Source: Arthrobacter sp. B3I9 (GTDB lineage: Bacteria; Actinomycetota; Actinomycetes; Actinomycetales; Micrococcaceae). From it: 64,000 nt of DNA. The notes under the pieces are model-generated. The model was not told the origin of the DNA. It ran no database searches and was given only the letters and a program-made list of their open reading frames with translations. Both the position numbers and the translations under genes were made by a program. Location of the stretch: the NCBI RefSeq assembly GCF_030816935.1, contig NZ_JAUSYO010000001.1, positions 558,001 through 622,000 on the forward strand. The letters run 5' to 3'. Shown piece after piece: positions 8,256-17,098 of the stretch; positions within the stretch are counted from its first letter, which is position 1, and every line of letters starts with the position of its first letter.

Positions 8256-9443
8256 ATGCGCACCTTCGGTGTCGAGGAAGAGCTCTTGATCGTGGACCCT
8301 GAAACGGGGATGCCGCTGGCGCTGGCTGACGTGATACTGCCCAGCCTGGTACCGCCGGCGCCGGAGACCGGGCGCGTAGTCGCAGCGCAGCGGCCGGTCC
8401 ACGAGGACGCCGGTTTCAGCTTCGAACTCAAGCTGGAGCAGATCGAAACCCAGACGCCGCCGTGTTTGGACTACAACGGGCTGCTCCGGCAGCTCCGACA
8501 GGGCCGGACCCTGGCCGACCAGGCCGCCCATGCGCACGGCGCCCGGGTCGCGGCCTTGGCCACCTCGCCCCGCGGCTCCGCGACGCACACCACGCCCTCG
8601 CCCCGTTATGTGACCATGCAGGAGCGATTCGGCCTCACAGTCCGTAACCAGCTCACCTGCGGCTTCCACGTCCACACGTTCGTGCACTCCGCGGAGGAGG
8701 GCGTGGCGGTGCTGGACCGGATCCGCGACAAGCTGGCCGTGCTGATAGCCCTCAGCGCCAACTCCCCGTACTGGAACGGTGCGGAGACCGGGTTTGAAAG
8801 CTACCGCACCCAGGCCTGGAACCGCTGGCCGGGCTCGGGCCCGGCGATGATCTTCGGCAGCCTGCCCGTTTACCGCCGGGTTGTGACCCGGCTGGTGGAA
8901 AGCGGTGTGCTCCTGGACGAAGGGATGATCTACTTCGACGCGCGGCTCTGCCGGCACCACCCCACCGTTGAGGTCCGGGTCGCCGACGTCTGCCTCCGCG
9001 CCGAGGACGCGGCCTTGATCGCTGTGCTGGTACGTGCCCTTGTGGAGTCCGCCAGCCGGGAGTGGGCCGACGGCGTGGAACCGGCCCCGGTGCCCACCTT
9101 GCTGCTGCGGATGGCCGCGTGGCAGGCCAGCAACTGTGGGGTCCGCGGCGAGCTGCTGGACTTCGGAACGTTCCTGCCCACCCCGGCGGCCCGGGTGGTC
9201 CGGGCACTCGTGGACTATCTGGCCCCGGTGCTCGCGGAGCAGGACGAACTGGAGCTGGTGCGCGACGGAATCGCCCGAATCCTCGCGGAGGGCACCGGTT
9301 CCCAGCTGCAGCGCCAGCCGTTCCCGCACGGCGGACTGCTGGCCGTCGTCGCCCGCGGGGTCGAGGTGACCACCCAGGGCGCGGACCCCTCGCGACGCGC
9401 GGACCAGGCCGCTGCGGCGGGTCCACCGGGCCTGAGCCGGTAG
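8256..9443 (+). CDS. ybdK: GCS2-family carboxylate-amine ligase (YbdK-like, glutamate-cysteine ligase 2)
   Basis: 395 aa. Begins [18 protein letters not shown], the family start with the metal/ATP-binding GVEEE motif; further landmarks are [15 protein letters not shown] near residue 55, [10 protein letters not shown] near 135 and [13 protein letters not shown] near 230. Members ligate carboxylates to amino groups using ATP; some have weak glutamate-cysteine ligase activity, but the true substrate is usually unknown. ATG 8256 is chosen because it begins the conserved N-terminus. Monocistronic, convergent with metZ. Confidence 0.85.
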   Translation: MRTFGVEEELLIVDPETGMPLALADVILPSLVPPAPETGRVVAAQRPVHEDAGFSFELKLEQIETQTPPCLDYNGLLRQLRQGRTLADQAAHAHGARVAALATSPRGSATHTTPSPRYVTMQERFGLTVRNQLTCGFHVHTFVHSAEEGVAVLDRIRDKLAVLIALSANSPYWNGAETGFESYRTQAWNRWPGSGPAMIFGSLPVYRRVVTRLVESGVLLDEGMIYFDARLCRHHPTVEVRVADVCLRAEDAALIAVLVRALVESASREWADGVEPAPVPTLLLRMAAWQASNCGVRGELLDFGTFLPTPAARVVRALVDYLAPVLAEQDELELVRDGIARILAEGTGSQLQRQPFPHGGLLAVVARGVEVTTQGADPSRRADQAAAAGPPGLSR

Positions 9444-9484
9444 CCGCTGCCGAGATGACAGTTCGCGTCAGTGCCTCACGGACA

Positions 9485-9514
9485 TCCTGCCGCGAAGTGT
9501 GCCTCGCGGCAGGA
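9485..9514. terminator. Bidirectional terminator-like hairpin
   Basis: Perfect 11-bp inverted repeat TCCTGCCGCGA (9485-9495) / TCGCGGCAGGA (9504-9514) with an 8-base loop, placed between the convergent ybdK-like gene and metZ. Confidence 0.65.
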
Positions 9515-9521
9515 CGCCGCC

Positions 9522-10730
9522 TTAGACCTGCTTGAGCGCCTGGCCGAGGTCGCGGATCAGATCGTCAACGTCTTCCAGGCCCACGGAAAGCCGCACCACC
9601 CCGTCGCTGAGGCCGATCGCCGCGCGGCCCTCCGGCCCCATGGCGCGGTGCGTCGTCGTCGCGGGATGGGTAATCAGTGATTTGGCATCCCCCAGGTTAT
9701 TGGAGATGTCGATGATCCGCAGCGCATCCAAAAGCGCGAAGGCTGCCTCTTTCGCGGAGCGTCCGGGGGAAGGTGACAGCTCCAGCGTCAGTACGGTGCC
9801 GCCCGACTTCATTTGCTTCGCCGCCAGCTCGTACTGCGGGTGCGATGGCAGCAGCGGATACTTCACCCAGTTGACCGCCGCCTGCTCCTCGAGCCACTCG
9901 GCCAGCCGCAGGGCCGATGCGGAGGAATGGTTCACCCTCAGGGCCATTGTCTCCAGGCCCTTCGTGAGCACCCAGGCGTTGAACGCCGAAAGCGCCGGAC
10001 CGGTGTGGCGCATCAGCTGCTTGACCGGGCCCTCGATGAATTCCCTGGTGCCCAGGATTGCCCCGCCGAGCACTCTGCCCTGGCCGTCGATGTGCTTCGT
10101 GCCGGAGTAGACCACGACGTCGGCCCCCAGGTCTCCGCAGCGCTGCAACAGCGGGGTGGCGAAGACGTTGTCGACGACGACCGTAGCGCCGGCGGCGTGT
10201 GCCAATGCGCTCACGGCGGCGATGTCCACGATTTCCTGCATCGGGTTCGACGGCGACTCGAAGAAGACCGCCGTCGTCGGCTCGGCCAACGCCAGGCGCC
10301 ATTGCTCCAGATCCGGCCCGTCCACGAAGACCGTCTCCACGCCCCAGCGGGGCAGGACGTCGTTGAGGATCACGAAGCAGGAGCCGAACAGCGAGCGGGC
10401 TGCAACCACGCGGTCGCCGGCGCCAAGCAGGGCGCCGAGTGCGGTGAAGACCGCGGACATGCCGGACGCCGTCGCAAAGCATGCCTCGGTGCCCTCCAGC
10501 AGCCGGAGCCGTTCCTGGAAAGTGGCCACCGACGGGTTGCCGTACCGGGAGTAAACGAACCTGTCGTCCTCACCCGTGAAGGCGCGTTCCGCGGCGGCGG
10601 CGGATTCGTAGACGAAGCCGGAGCTGAGGAAAACCGGCTCGGTGGTTTCCTGGAAGCCGGTGCGGTCGAGACCCCCTCGGACCGCCTGGGTTTCGGCACT
10701 CCAGTCTGCGGCGTCAGGATTGAAGCCCAC
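9522..10730 (-). CDS. metZ: O-succinylhomoserine sulfhydrylase
   Basis: 402 aa PLP-dependent Cys/Met-metabolism enzyme; converts an O-acylhomoserine plus sulfide to homocysteine. The PLP lysine is K212 in VYSGTKHIDGQGRVLGG, and SRYGNPSVATF (near 61) and ATASGMSAVFTALGALL (near 86) are typical of MetZ. The GTG start at 10730 abuts the stop of the rhodanese gene with no gap, and the three-gene unit is headed by a SAM-IV riboswitch, so it should be switched off by S-adenosylmethionine. Whether succinyl- or acetylhomoserine is used cannot be read from sequence. Confidence 0.9.
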   Translation of the reverse strand: MGFNPDAADWSAETQAVRGGLDRTGFQETTEPVFLSSGFVYESAAAAERAFTGEDDRFVYSRYGNPSVATFQERLRLLEGTEACFATASGMSAVFTALGALLGAGDRVVAARSLFGSCFVILNDVLPRWGVETVFVDGPDLEQWRLALAEPTTAVFFESPSNPMQEIVDIAAVSALAHAAGATVVVDNVFATPLLQRCGDLGADVVVYSGTKHIDGQGRVLGGAILGTREFIEGPVKQLMRHTGPALSAFNAWVLTKGLETMALRVNHSSASALRLAEWLEEQAAVNWVKYPLLPSHPQYELAAKQMKSGGTVLTLELSPSPGRSAKEAAFALLDALRIIDISNNLGDAKSLITHPATTTHRAMGPEGRAAIGLSDGVVRLSVGLEDVDDLIRDLGQALKQV

Positions 10731-11150
10731 TTAGATCTTTCCAAGCCTGGTGGGAAGGCCGCGGTTCTTCCAGCCGTTGACGCTCCGTTCACCATATTGG
10801 TCCGGTACGCCCTCGAAGCCCTCCAGGACGTTGTAGGCGACGAAGCCGGCCTCCGACGCGGCGCGGGCGGCGGCGACGGAGCGGACGCCGGAACGGCACA
10901 GGAACAGGTATTCCGTCCCGGCAGCATTGGGGGCCTGTTCTTTCAGCTGCTCCACGAACTTCGAGTTGGGGATGCCCCCCGCCAGGTTCCACTGTATGAA
11001 CAGCGGATCGTTGTGCCGGTCGTTTGCGGACGCGGTGTCAGGGACGCCGACATAGGTCCACTCGGACTGCGTGCGGACATCGACGAGGACGGCCCCGGCC
11101 TCGAGCTTTGCCCAGGCCTCCTGTGGGCTGAGGTCTCCGGCGTAGCTCAT
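10731..11150 (-). CDS. Rhodanese-like sulfurtransferase
   Basis: 139 aa single rhodanese domain. VLVDVRTQSEWTYVGVPDTA (residues 21-40) is the CH2A region, and C85 sits in the loop CRSGVRS that would hold the persulfide. Start ATG 11150 overlaps the preceding stop by 4 bases; the stop abuts the metZ start. Its place between a SAM riboswitch and metZ suggests a role in handling or delivering sulfane sulfur or sulfide for homocysteine formation; this is inference from context. Confidence 0.88.
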   Translation of the reverse strand: MSYAGDLSPQEAWAKLEAGAVLVDVRTQSEWTYVGVPDTASANDRHNDPLFIQWNLAGGIPNSKFVEQLKEQAPNAAGTEYLFLCRSGVRSVAAARAASEAGFVAYNVLEGFEGVPDQYGERSVNGWKNRGLPTRLGKI

Positions 11151-11479
11151 GAGAGTCCCTCGGTTGTCTCTTCGTAGCCGAAACCGTCTATTTCCAGGCC
11201 TTCCACAGCGTCCGCGACGGCGGCGCCGGCCCTCGCAATGGCGGCGGGCAACACAACGGCCTGTGCCACGATCACTGTGCTGCCGTTGAACGTCGCCGAC
11301 GGGCTGCCGTGCAAAACGTAACCCTCTGCCAGCGCCGCGGAAACGCGCTCGCAGAAGGAGCGGTCGTCGGGACCGGTGAAGAGGCGGTAGGCCAGCCTTT
11401 CGTCCGGGGCAACACCGGGGACGGCAGGGGACGGCGCGGTTGCTGTGTTTGGAACAGTTGGGGCAGAAGCCTCGGGCAC
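11147..11479 (-). CDS. DUF1737 domain protein
   Basis: 110 aa from GTG 11479, selected because AAGGAG lies 7 bases upstream; an earlier in-frame GTG at 11500 has no ribosome site. A Pro/Ala-rich lead of about 25 residues is followed by AYRLFTGPDDRSFCERVSAALAEGYVLHGSP, the DUF1737 signature, and SATFNGSTVIVAQAV. Function of the family is unknown. First gene of the SAM-IV riboswitch-controlled unit DUF1737-rhodanese-metZ. Confidence 0.82.
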   Translation of the reverse strand: MPEASAPTVPNTATAPSPAVPGVAPDERLAYRLFTGPDDRSFCERVSAALAEGYVLHGSPSATFNGSTVIVAQAVVLPAAIARAGAAVADAVEGLEIDGFGYEETTEGLS

Positions 11480-11527
11480 GACGATACTCCTTCTTCTCAC
11501 GCTTGCAGCTCGAATGGTCGATATGCC

Positions 11528-11611
11528 GAGTAGTCACCTGAGGCACCCCGCCGCGAAAAAGGGAGGGTTGCCGACCGGCCAGTCAGGGCTTGGCACCGGT
11601 TCTCATTACTC
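11528..11611 (-). promoter_or_regulatory. SAM-IV type riboswitch
   Basis: Read on the minus strand, the leader shows the SAM-IV core: GAGTA closing helix (11607-11611) pairing with TACTC (11528-11532), then ATGAGAACCGGTGCCAAGCCC, GGCCGGTCGGCAACCCTCC, and GGCGGGGTGCCTCAGGTGAC. The order and spacing match the actinobacterial SAM-IV class (related to SAM-I), which switches off methionine or sulfur genes when SAM binds. It lies about 50 bases before the DUF1737 start. Confidence 0.85.
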
Positions 11612-11798
11612 CCCAAAAACGTAACACCTGCGCCAGGGGCGAGCACCGCCGTCGCCGTCATGTTCCGTAACCGGTGCGACCACCACCCGCGTGCCGGAAC
11701 GAACGCGGACGCGGACGCCCCGGCCCCCGACGCCCCGGCCCGCTGTCCGGTGCCCCGCGGCCCCGGCCCGCTGTCCGGTGCGGGGCAGCCGCCCCTCG

Positions 11799-12188
11799 CC
11801 GGTGGACATGCCCTCTCCTCGGCTGCAGCAGTGGACATAGGGGCATCATGTCCGTCCGTTCACGGGCCCGGTGGACATGCTCTCCCGCGAGCAAGGCCAA
11901 CGCCGGACATGCTCATTCCCGCACTCGGCCGGTGGACATGCCCTCTTCCCGGCCGCAGCAGTGGACATAGGGGCATTATGTCCGTCCGTTCGCGGGCCCG
12001 GTGGACATGCTCTCCCGCGAGCAAGGCCACCGCGGGATATGTCCAGTGCTGCACTGGGCCGGTGGGCATGCTCTCCGTCGAGCAAGGCCAACGCCGGACA
12101 TGCTCATTCCTGCGCAGGAGCCGTTGGACATGCTCCCCCCTCCGGTGAGACCAACGCGGGACGCCCCTGCAGGCCGGGCCGGTGAGCC
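11799..12188. repeat. Tandem array of GGACATG-containing repeats (period 130 bp)
   Basis: Blocks starting CCGGTGGACATGC begin at 11799, 11929 and 12059 (exact 130-bp spacing), with a degenerate CCGGTGAGCC at 12179. Each block splits into sub-units of 58-69 bp that again start with CCGG/TTGGACATGC (11868, 11998, 12121). GGACAT recurs about twice per sub-unit, and one sub-unit type contains the dyad GGACAT-N9-ATGTCC. Since 130 is not a multiple of three, the repeats drift through all frames, so they are not coding. The rest of the gap 11612-11798 and 12189-12420 is GC-rich with no recognisable gene. Confidence 0.85.
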
Positions 12189-12420
12189 TCCTCTGGGTAG
12201 CCGCAGGCCGAATCCACGTACCGTGCGCCGCCACAGTATGCGCGCGGGGGACAGTTTCGAGTATCCGCTACTCGGGCGTTGTGATAGGCCGCTCGCTTTT
12301 ACTGGTGAATAGAGGCCGCGGCGCATGGCGGCCTCAAGGTGCAAGGCCGCAGCTGGTTGAGGAAGTGTCACTCGGGCGTGCCGGGCTTTGCATATCGCCT
12401 CGGCACTGAATGGAGAAACC

Positions 12421-13362
12421 GTGAAACCCCGCGTCCTGATCACCGGCGCCGGCAGCCCTGCCGGCCGTGCACTCGCAGCGCAGTTGAGGTCCCGAGACAT
12501 ACCTTTCCTGGGAGCCGATAGCCGTGAACTGCCAGCTGGCGCCTGCTTCGACGCGGTGCGGGTGCCCTCCGCGACCGACCCCGAAATGGTTCCAGTGCTG
12601 CGGCGCCTCGTGGTCCGCGAGGGCATCAATCTCCTCATTCCGACCTCCAGCGAGGAACTGATTCACCTCTCGGCAGCCCGGGCCGGATTCGGCGGTGACG
12701 TCCGCGTCATCGTTGCAGACCCCGGTCCTGTGGCCTTGGCCAGCGACAGGCTCTTCACCGCATGGCAACTCCGCTCAGCGGGCGTCCCGGTCCCGCGCTT
12801 CGGCGTTCCCGGGGATTATCCCGACGCCGACGCGGCCATGGACGCGATGGACGGCCCCTTGGTCGTCCGGCCGCGGCTTCCGCGCAACGGAAACCCTGCG
12901 ATCGTCATCGACGGAAACGACCAAGTCGACTGGTCTGCGCTACCCGACGGGCAGATCGTCCAAGAATACATTCCCGGCGCAGAATATGTTCTCATGGCCT
13001 TCGGTACTCCCGCCCACAACGGCACCGCGCCTTTCGTGATCGTGGCTGATCGGACCGCTACGGCAGATGGACTGGCCGGAACCCAGGAGGCCCGCCGGGC
13101 GGTTGCCGGGCAGGGGATCGACGTCGGCAACCTTGCGATGGCCGCCGTCCGTTCGCTGGGCCTGACGGGCCCGGTTGAGCTCCACGTTCGACGGCGGTCC
13201 GACGGGACGCCGGTGGTGCTGGATGTGAACGCCCGCTTCGGGGCCAGCAGCGGGGCCGCACCCGAACTGCTCGACGCCGTCCTGGCCTCCTTCAACCTTC
13301 CGTCCTTCAATCCGGCGTCGTTCCGCCAGCCATCCCGAGCCTTTGCCCATGCGGTGGTTTAG
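12421..13362 (+). CDS. ATP-grasp domain protein
   Basis: 313 aa. N-terminal Rossmann-like preATP-grasp fold (VLITGAGSPAGRALAAQL), then ATP-grasp elements: PLVVRPRLPRNG for the nucleotide lysine/arginine loop, QEYIPGAEYVL, and the metal site LHVRRRSDGTPVVLDVNARF. Resembles the carbamoyl-phosphate-synthase/PylC-like branch; such enzymes activate a carboxylate with ATP and couple it to an amine. Substrate unknown. GTG 12421 has GGAGA 5 bases upstream. The stop lies inside the start of the glycosyltransferase gene, so the two are probably translated together. Confidence 0.8.
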   Translation: MKPRVLITGAGSPAGRALAAQLRSRDIPFLGADSRELPAGACFDAVRVPSATDPEMVPVLRRLVVREGINLLIPTSSEELIHLSAARAGFGGDVRVIVADPGPVALASDRLFTAWQLRSAGVPVPRFGVPGDYPDADAAMDAMDGPLVVRPRLPRNGNPAIVIDGNDQVDWSALPDGQIVQEYIPGAEYVLMAFGTPAHNGTAPFVIVADRTATADGLAGTQEARRAVAGQGIDVGNLAMAAVRSLGLTGPVELHVRRRSDGTPVVLDVNARFGASSGAAPELLDAVLASFNLPSFNPASFRQPSRAFAHAVV

Positions 13363-14437
13363 CGCAGCCGAACCGGACATCCAGCTCCTTCTGCTACTCA
13401 TTGCCGGCGTTCCGGCCATCGCGACGATGTTCCTCCAGCTCCTCGTGGTGCCGCTTGCAGTGGGGTTCGAGGTCCGGGCGGCAAGCCGCCGGCGGCGTGA
13501 AGTCCCAACGCTCTGGGACACCTGGCCCACCGTGTCGGTCATCGTCGTGGCACACAACGCATCCGCCACTATCGAGAACTGCATCCGGTCCATAGGGCTG
13601 ACCCGCTATGCCCGGTACGAGCTGGTCTTGGTCGATGACGGCTCCACGGACAACACCGGCGAAACAATGGCCTCCGCCGCCGCGGCCGATCTCCGGATCA
13701 AGGTTCTGCGGCAACCCCATCAGGGACGGGCCGCCGCCCTGAATCTGGGTGTACGCCATGCCACCGGCGACGTCGTGATGGTCGTCGGCGCGGATACTGT
13801 CCTCTCCCGGTGGACCGTGGATCACATGCTGCAGGGCTTTGAGGATCCCCGTACAGGAGCCGTGTGCGGGGAGGGGCGGCCGGCCCGCTGGCAACAGGGC
13901 GGGCTCCTGGCGACGATCAGCCGTCAGGGTGCGGCCCTGACGCGGCGTGCGCTGACCGGCCTTTTGGGTCTTCCATTCCCTCCCTGCGGTATCGAAGCGG
14001 TCACAAGCAAGATCCTCTCGGAGCTCGGGCCGTTTCAGGACGCCGCGGCCGGCGCGGAGTTGGAGCTGCTCTGGGGCGTGCATAAGGCGGGCTATCGGAT
14101 CGCCTTTGAGCCGCTGGCCCGGGTGCACACCGCGTCTCCGTCGACGCTGCCTGCCCTCTGGCGGCAGCGCTCGCACCGGGCGCGCGGCCTCCTGCGGGCG
14201 GTCGTGGCCCCCCGCGGACGGACCGGCACGTCCTGGCAGGGCGTGGTCCTGCGCACCGAGCGGCTGGCTCCGTTCTTCCCGGTCTATTCGGTGTTCACGG
14301 CGCTGAGCATGCTGGCGGGCGTTCTCAGGCATGTCTGCGGACTGGTGGAGCGCCGGCGCCAGCCAGGAAGGGCGGGCGCCGGCGCAACCGACCGCCACGA
14401 CGACGCCCGGCGCGAACTCCAGGACGCCTGGGCCTGA
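13349..14437 (+). CDS. Glycosyltransferase family 2
   Basis: 362 aa from ATG 13349 (a TTG two codons earlier is possible). One N-terminal membrane helix (residues ~10-40), then a GT-A fold: VSVIVVAHNASATIENCIRS, YELVLVDDGSTDNT, and GDVVMVVGADTVLSRW, the DxD-type metal site. A C-terminal hydrophobic stretch (AFFPVYSVFTALSMLAG region) suggests membrane association. Probably transfers a sugar to a lipid, polysaccharide or cell-wall acceptor. The 14-base overlap with the ATP-grasp gene argues for a shared product, which is unidentified. Confidence 0.85.
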   Translation: MRWFSAAEPDIQLLLLLIAGVPAIATMFLQLLVVPLAVGFEVRAASRRRREVPTLWDTWPTVSVIVVAHNASATIENCIRSIGLTRYARYELVLVDDGSTDNTGETMASAAAADLRIKVLRQPHQGRAAALNLGVRHATGDVVMVVGADTVLSRWTVDHMLQGFEDPRTGAVCGEGRPARWQQGGLLATISRQGAALTRRALTGLLGLPFPPCGIEAVTSKILSELGPFQDAAAGAELELLWGVHKAGYRIAFEPLARVHTASPSTLPALWRQRSHRARGLLRAVVAPRGRTGTSWQGVVLRTERLAPFFPVYSVFTALSMLAGVLRHVCGLVERRRQPGRAGAGATDRHDDARRELQDAWA

Positions 14438-14512
14438 GCGCCGCGGTCCTCCGGCGGGCCCGCTGACCCGGCCGGCCTGAACGCCGTGGCCCCCGGAGAC
14501 CCGCCGGGCCCG

Positions 14513-15508
14513 CTACTCGATGGTGGCGTAGAGTGCGTTCAGCTCTGCGGTCAGCTGCTTGCGCAGCTCCGGGGTGCCGATCTCCTTGCCGTCAATATGG
14601 TTGACCGGCGCCAGCAGCCTGATGCTGGAAATGAGCCACACAGCATCGGCGTCGAACAGGTCCTTGGGCTCCAGCGGCCCGTAGCCGAGCTCCCAGCCGG
14701 CGGCCTTGGCCGCGGTGAATAAGGCGCCCTGGGAGGTTCCGGGCAGGATGCCGCTGTCCAGCTGGGGCGTGATCAGCCTGCGGATCGTGCGGACGCCTCC
14801 CCGGCCGTCGTCGGACGTTTCCAGGTGGGCCAGCAGGACGGTCGACGTCGGCCCCTCAAGCACGCGGTCGTCCGCGGAGGTGAAGATGACATCGTCCGCG
14901 CCCTGGTGGTGGGCGTAGCGCAGCGCTGCCATGTTGACGGCGTAGGAGAGAGTCTTGGCACCAAGGAGCAGCCACGGGGCGCGTTCACCGACCTCGCTGT
15001 CGTAGCCCCGGTCCAGGAGCAGGACGTCGATCCCCGTCTCCCGCTGGCGTCGGCCGGCGGCGCCGGGAGCGGAGGCCTGGACCCAGCAGGTGGGACTGCC
15101 GCCGCCCTCCACCCCGCGCGTCACGAGGAGCTTCACCACAAGTTCGTCACCCTGCCCGGTTGCGGGGCCGGTGGCGGGGGAAGCCGCGGGGGACTCCGAC
15201 ACGTCATGCCCGTGCTGGCCCCGGAACTCGCGGATCGCCGTCTCGATGGCGCGCCGCCACCTGTCCTCCGCCGGGATGTCCAGCTCAAGCACCCGTGCGG
15301 AGCCGGCCAAGCGGTCCAGATGCGCCTGCAGCTTCCGGGGGCGGCCGCCCACGGCGAGCAGCGACTCGAAGACGCCGTCTCCGCGGGTGGCACCCTGGTC
15401 GGTGGCCATCAGCTGCGGTTTGGCTGCGTCGGCAACCCGGCCGTCTTCAAAATCGGGATCCAGGAACACCAGCACCGTAGCGGGGCCGGCAACAGAGGCA
15501 GAAGTCAT
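14513..15508 (-). CDS. pabC: Aminodeoxychorismate lyase (branched-chain aminotransferase fold type IV)
   Basis: 331 aa PLP fold-type-IV enzyme. DQGATRGDGVFESLLAVGG (residues 37-55) is the family N-terminal motif, K185 in GAKTLSYAVNMAALRYA is the PLP lysine, and DDRVLEGPTSTVLL plus SGILPGTSQGALFTAA complete the signature. Likely converts 4-amino-4-deoxychorismate to p-aminobenzoate and pyruvate for folate synthesis. A PabB fusion lies 1.6 kb away on the same strand, supporting PabC over a D-amino-acid aminotransferase, which is the main alternative. Residues 100-120 are an Ala/Pro/Gly-rich insert. Confidence 0.8.
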   Translation of the reverse strand: MTSASVAGPATVLVFLDPDFEDGRVADAAKPQLMATDQGATRGDGVFESLLAVGGRPRKLQAHLDRLAGSARVLELDIPAEDRWRRAIETAIREFRGQHGHDVSESPAASPATGPATGQGDELVVKLLVTRGVEGGGSPTCWVQASAPGAAGRRQRETGIDVLLLDRGYDSEVGERAPWLLLGAKTLSYAVNMAALRYAHHQGADDVIFTSADDRVLEGPTSTVLLAHLETSDDGRGGVRTIRRLITPQLDSGILPGTSQGALFTAAKAAGWELGYGPLEPKDLFDADAVWLISSIRLLAPVNHIDGKEIGTPELRKQLTAELNALYATIE

Positions 15509-15586
15509 GGTTTCAGCTTAGTGCGGCCTGGCCCGCGATAGGATCGATAGGTTGCCCGTTCCGGAAACGATCCGCGGGTCTGGAAC

Positions 15587-17077
15587 ATGAGGGGTTCGCT
15601 TGTGCTGTGGCCATTTCCGCTGGTGGGGACGCTTCCGTCCTGGGCGATACTGATCCTGACCCTGGTCGATTTTGCCATCCGGGTGCTGGCGCTCGGCATC
15701 ATTCCCGGTAACCGGCGGCCCACCACGGCCATGGCGTGGCTGCTGGGCATCTTCTTCGTTCCGGTCCTGGGCCTGGTGCTGTTCCTGCTCTTCGGCAATT
15801 TCCGGCTCTCCCGCCGGCGCCGCGCCCAACAGCAGGCCGTCAACACGAGGATCCGGGCTGGCACCTCAGAGCTGGCGGACCTGGAGAGCCATTACGACGG
15901 CCCGGAATGGGTGGCCTCCGCAGCCGAACTGAACAAGACCCTGGGTTCCCTGCCGATGGTGGACGGCAACCGGGTGGACTTGCTGCCCGGCTATCCGGAT
16001 TCCATCACGGCCATGGCGGCGGCGGTCCGCGAGGCGAAGGTTTTCGTCAACGCAGAGTTCTACATCATGAGCACCGACCACATCACCGACGAACTCCTGA
16101 CAGCCCTCGAGGAAGCCGCGGAGCGCGGAGTCGAAGTCCGCCTGCTCTTCGACCACCTGGGCACCCTGCGGATCAAGGGGTACCGCAAGCTGATCGCCCG
16201 GCTCAAGGCCAGCAAGATCAGCTGGCGTCCCATGCTGCCGCTGCGGCCCGTCCACGGTCAGTGGCGCCGGCCCGACCTGCGCAACCACCGCAAGATCATG
16301 GTGATCGACGGCGAAGTCGCCTTCACCGGTTCGCAGAACCTGATCGAGCCGTCGTACAACAACCCGCGGCACCGGAAGGTCGGCCGGGAGTGGGTGGAGC
16401 TGATGGCCTGCCTGCGCGGACCGATCGTGAACACCCTCAACGTTGTTTTCGCTACTGACTGGCTCAGCGAAACCGACGAGTCGCTCGAGCACCAGCTGGG
16501 GCACCGGCCCGAGCTGCATGCGGGCGACATCACGGCGCAGGTGGTCCCCAGCGGTCCCGGCTTCATCACCGAGAACAATCTGCGGCTTTTCAACACGCTG
16601 ATCTACTCGGCGCAGCACAAGGTGTCGATCTGCAGCCCGTACTTCGTTCCCGACGACTCGTTGCTTTATGCGGTGACGACGGCGGCGCAGCGCGGCGTCG
16701 ACGTCGAACTGTTCGTCTCCGAAAAGGGGGACCAGTTCCTGGTCCACCACGCCCAGCAGTCGTACTACCAGGCCCTGCTGGAGGCCGGTGTGCGGATCTA
16801 CCTGTACAGGGCACCGTTCGTGCTGCACGCGAAGCACTTTACGATCGATGATGAAGTGGCCGTGTTGGGCTCCAGCAATATGGACATGCGCTCGTTCTCG
16901 CTCAACCTGGAGGTCTCGGTGATGCTTCTGGGCGACGACATCGTGCAGAGGCTGCGTGCAGTGGAGGACACCTACCGGGACATCTCGCACGAGCTCGTCC
17001 TTGAGGACTGGATGCAGCGTCCGATGCTCGTCAAGTACGTGGACAACGTCGCCCGCCTGACGGCAACCCTGCAGTAG
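15587..17077 (+). CDS. cls: Cardiolipin synthase
   Basis: 496 aa. Two N-terminal membrane helices (residues ~5-30 and 40-65) are followed by two phospholipase D HKD motifs: HRKIMVIDGEVAFTGSQN near residue 233 and HAKHFTIDDEVAVLGSSN near 413. Joins two phosphatidylglycerol molecules (or PG plus another phospholipid) to make cardiolipin in the cytoplasmic membrane. Full family length, monocistronic, between the minus-strand pabC and pabB genes. Confidence 0.9.
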   Translation: MRGSLVLWPFPLVGTLPSWAILILTLVDFAIRVLALGIIPGNRRPTTAMAWLLGIFFVPVLGLVLFLLFGNFRLSRRRRAQQQAVNTRIRAGTSELADLESHYDGPEWVASAAELNKTLGSLPMVDGNRVDLLPGYPDSITAMAAAVREAKVFVNAEFYIMSTDHITDELLTALEEAAERGVEVRLLFDHLGTLRIKGYRKLIARLKASKISWRPMLPLRPVHGQWRRPDLRNHRKIMVIDGEVAFTGSQNLIEPSYNNPRHRKVGREWVELMACLRGPIVNTLNVVFATDWLSETDESLEHQLGHRPELHAGDITAQVVPSGPGFITENNLRLFNTLIYSAQHKVSICSPYFVPDDSLLYAVTTAAQRGVDVELFVSEKGDQFLVHHAQQSYYQALLEAGVRIYLYRAPFVLHAKHFTIDDEVAVLGSSNMDMRSFSLNLEVSVMLLGDDIVQRLRAVEDTYRDISHELVLEDWMQRPMLVKYVDNVARLTATLQ

Positions 17078-17098
17078 CCGCCCCCCGCGGACCCGGGC

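Noticed and set aside
11799..12188. CRISPR array
   Set aside because: Units are 58-69 bp with similarity along most of their length rather than short exact repeats with unique spacers, and no cas genes are present.
11846..12638. Several open frames of 80-220 codons on both strands over the repeat array
   Set aside because: The 130-bp period shifts frame at each repeat, ribosome sites are absent and products match no family; they arise from high GC.
14451..14507. Terminator between the glycosyltransferase and pabC
   Set aside because: Only an 8-bp stem (CCGGCGGG/CCCGCCGG) with a loop above 40 bases; expected by chance at this GC content.
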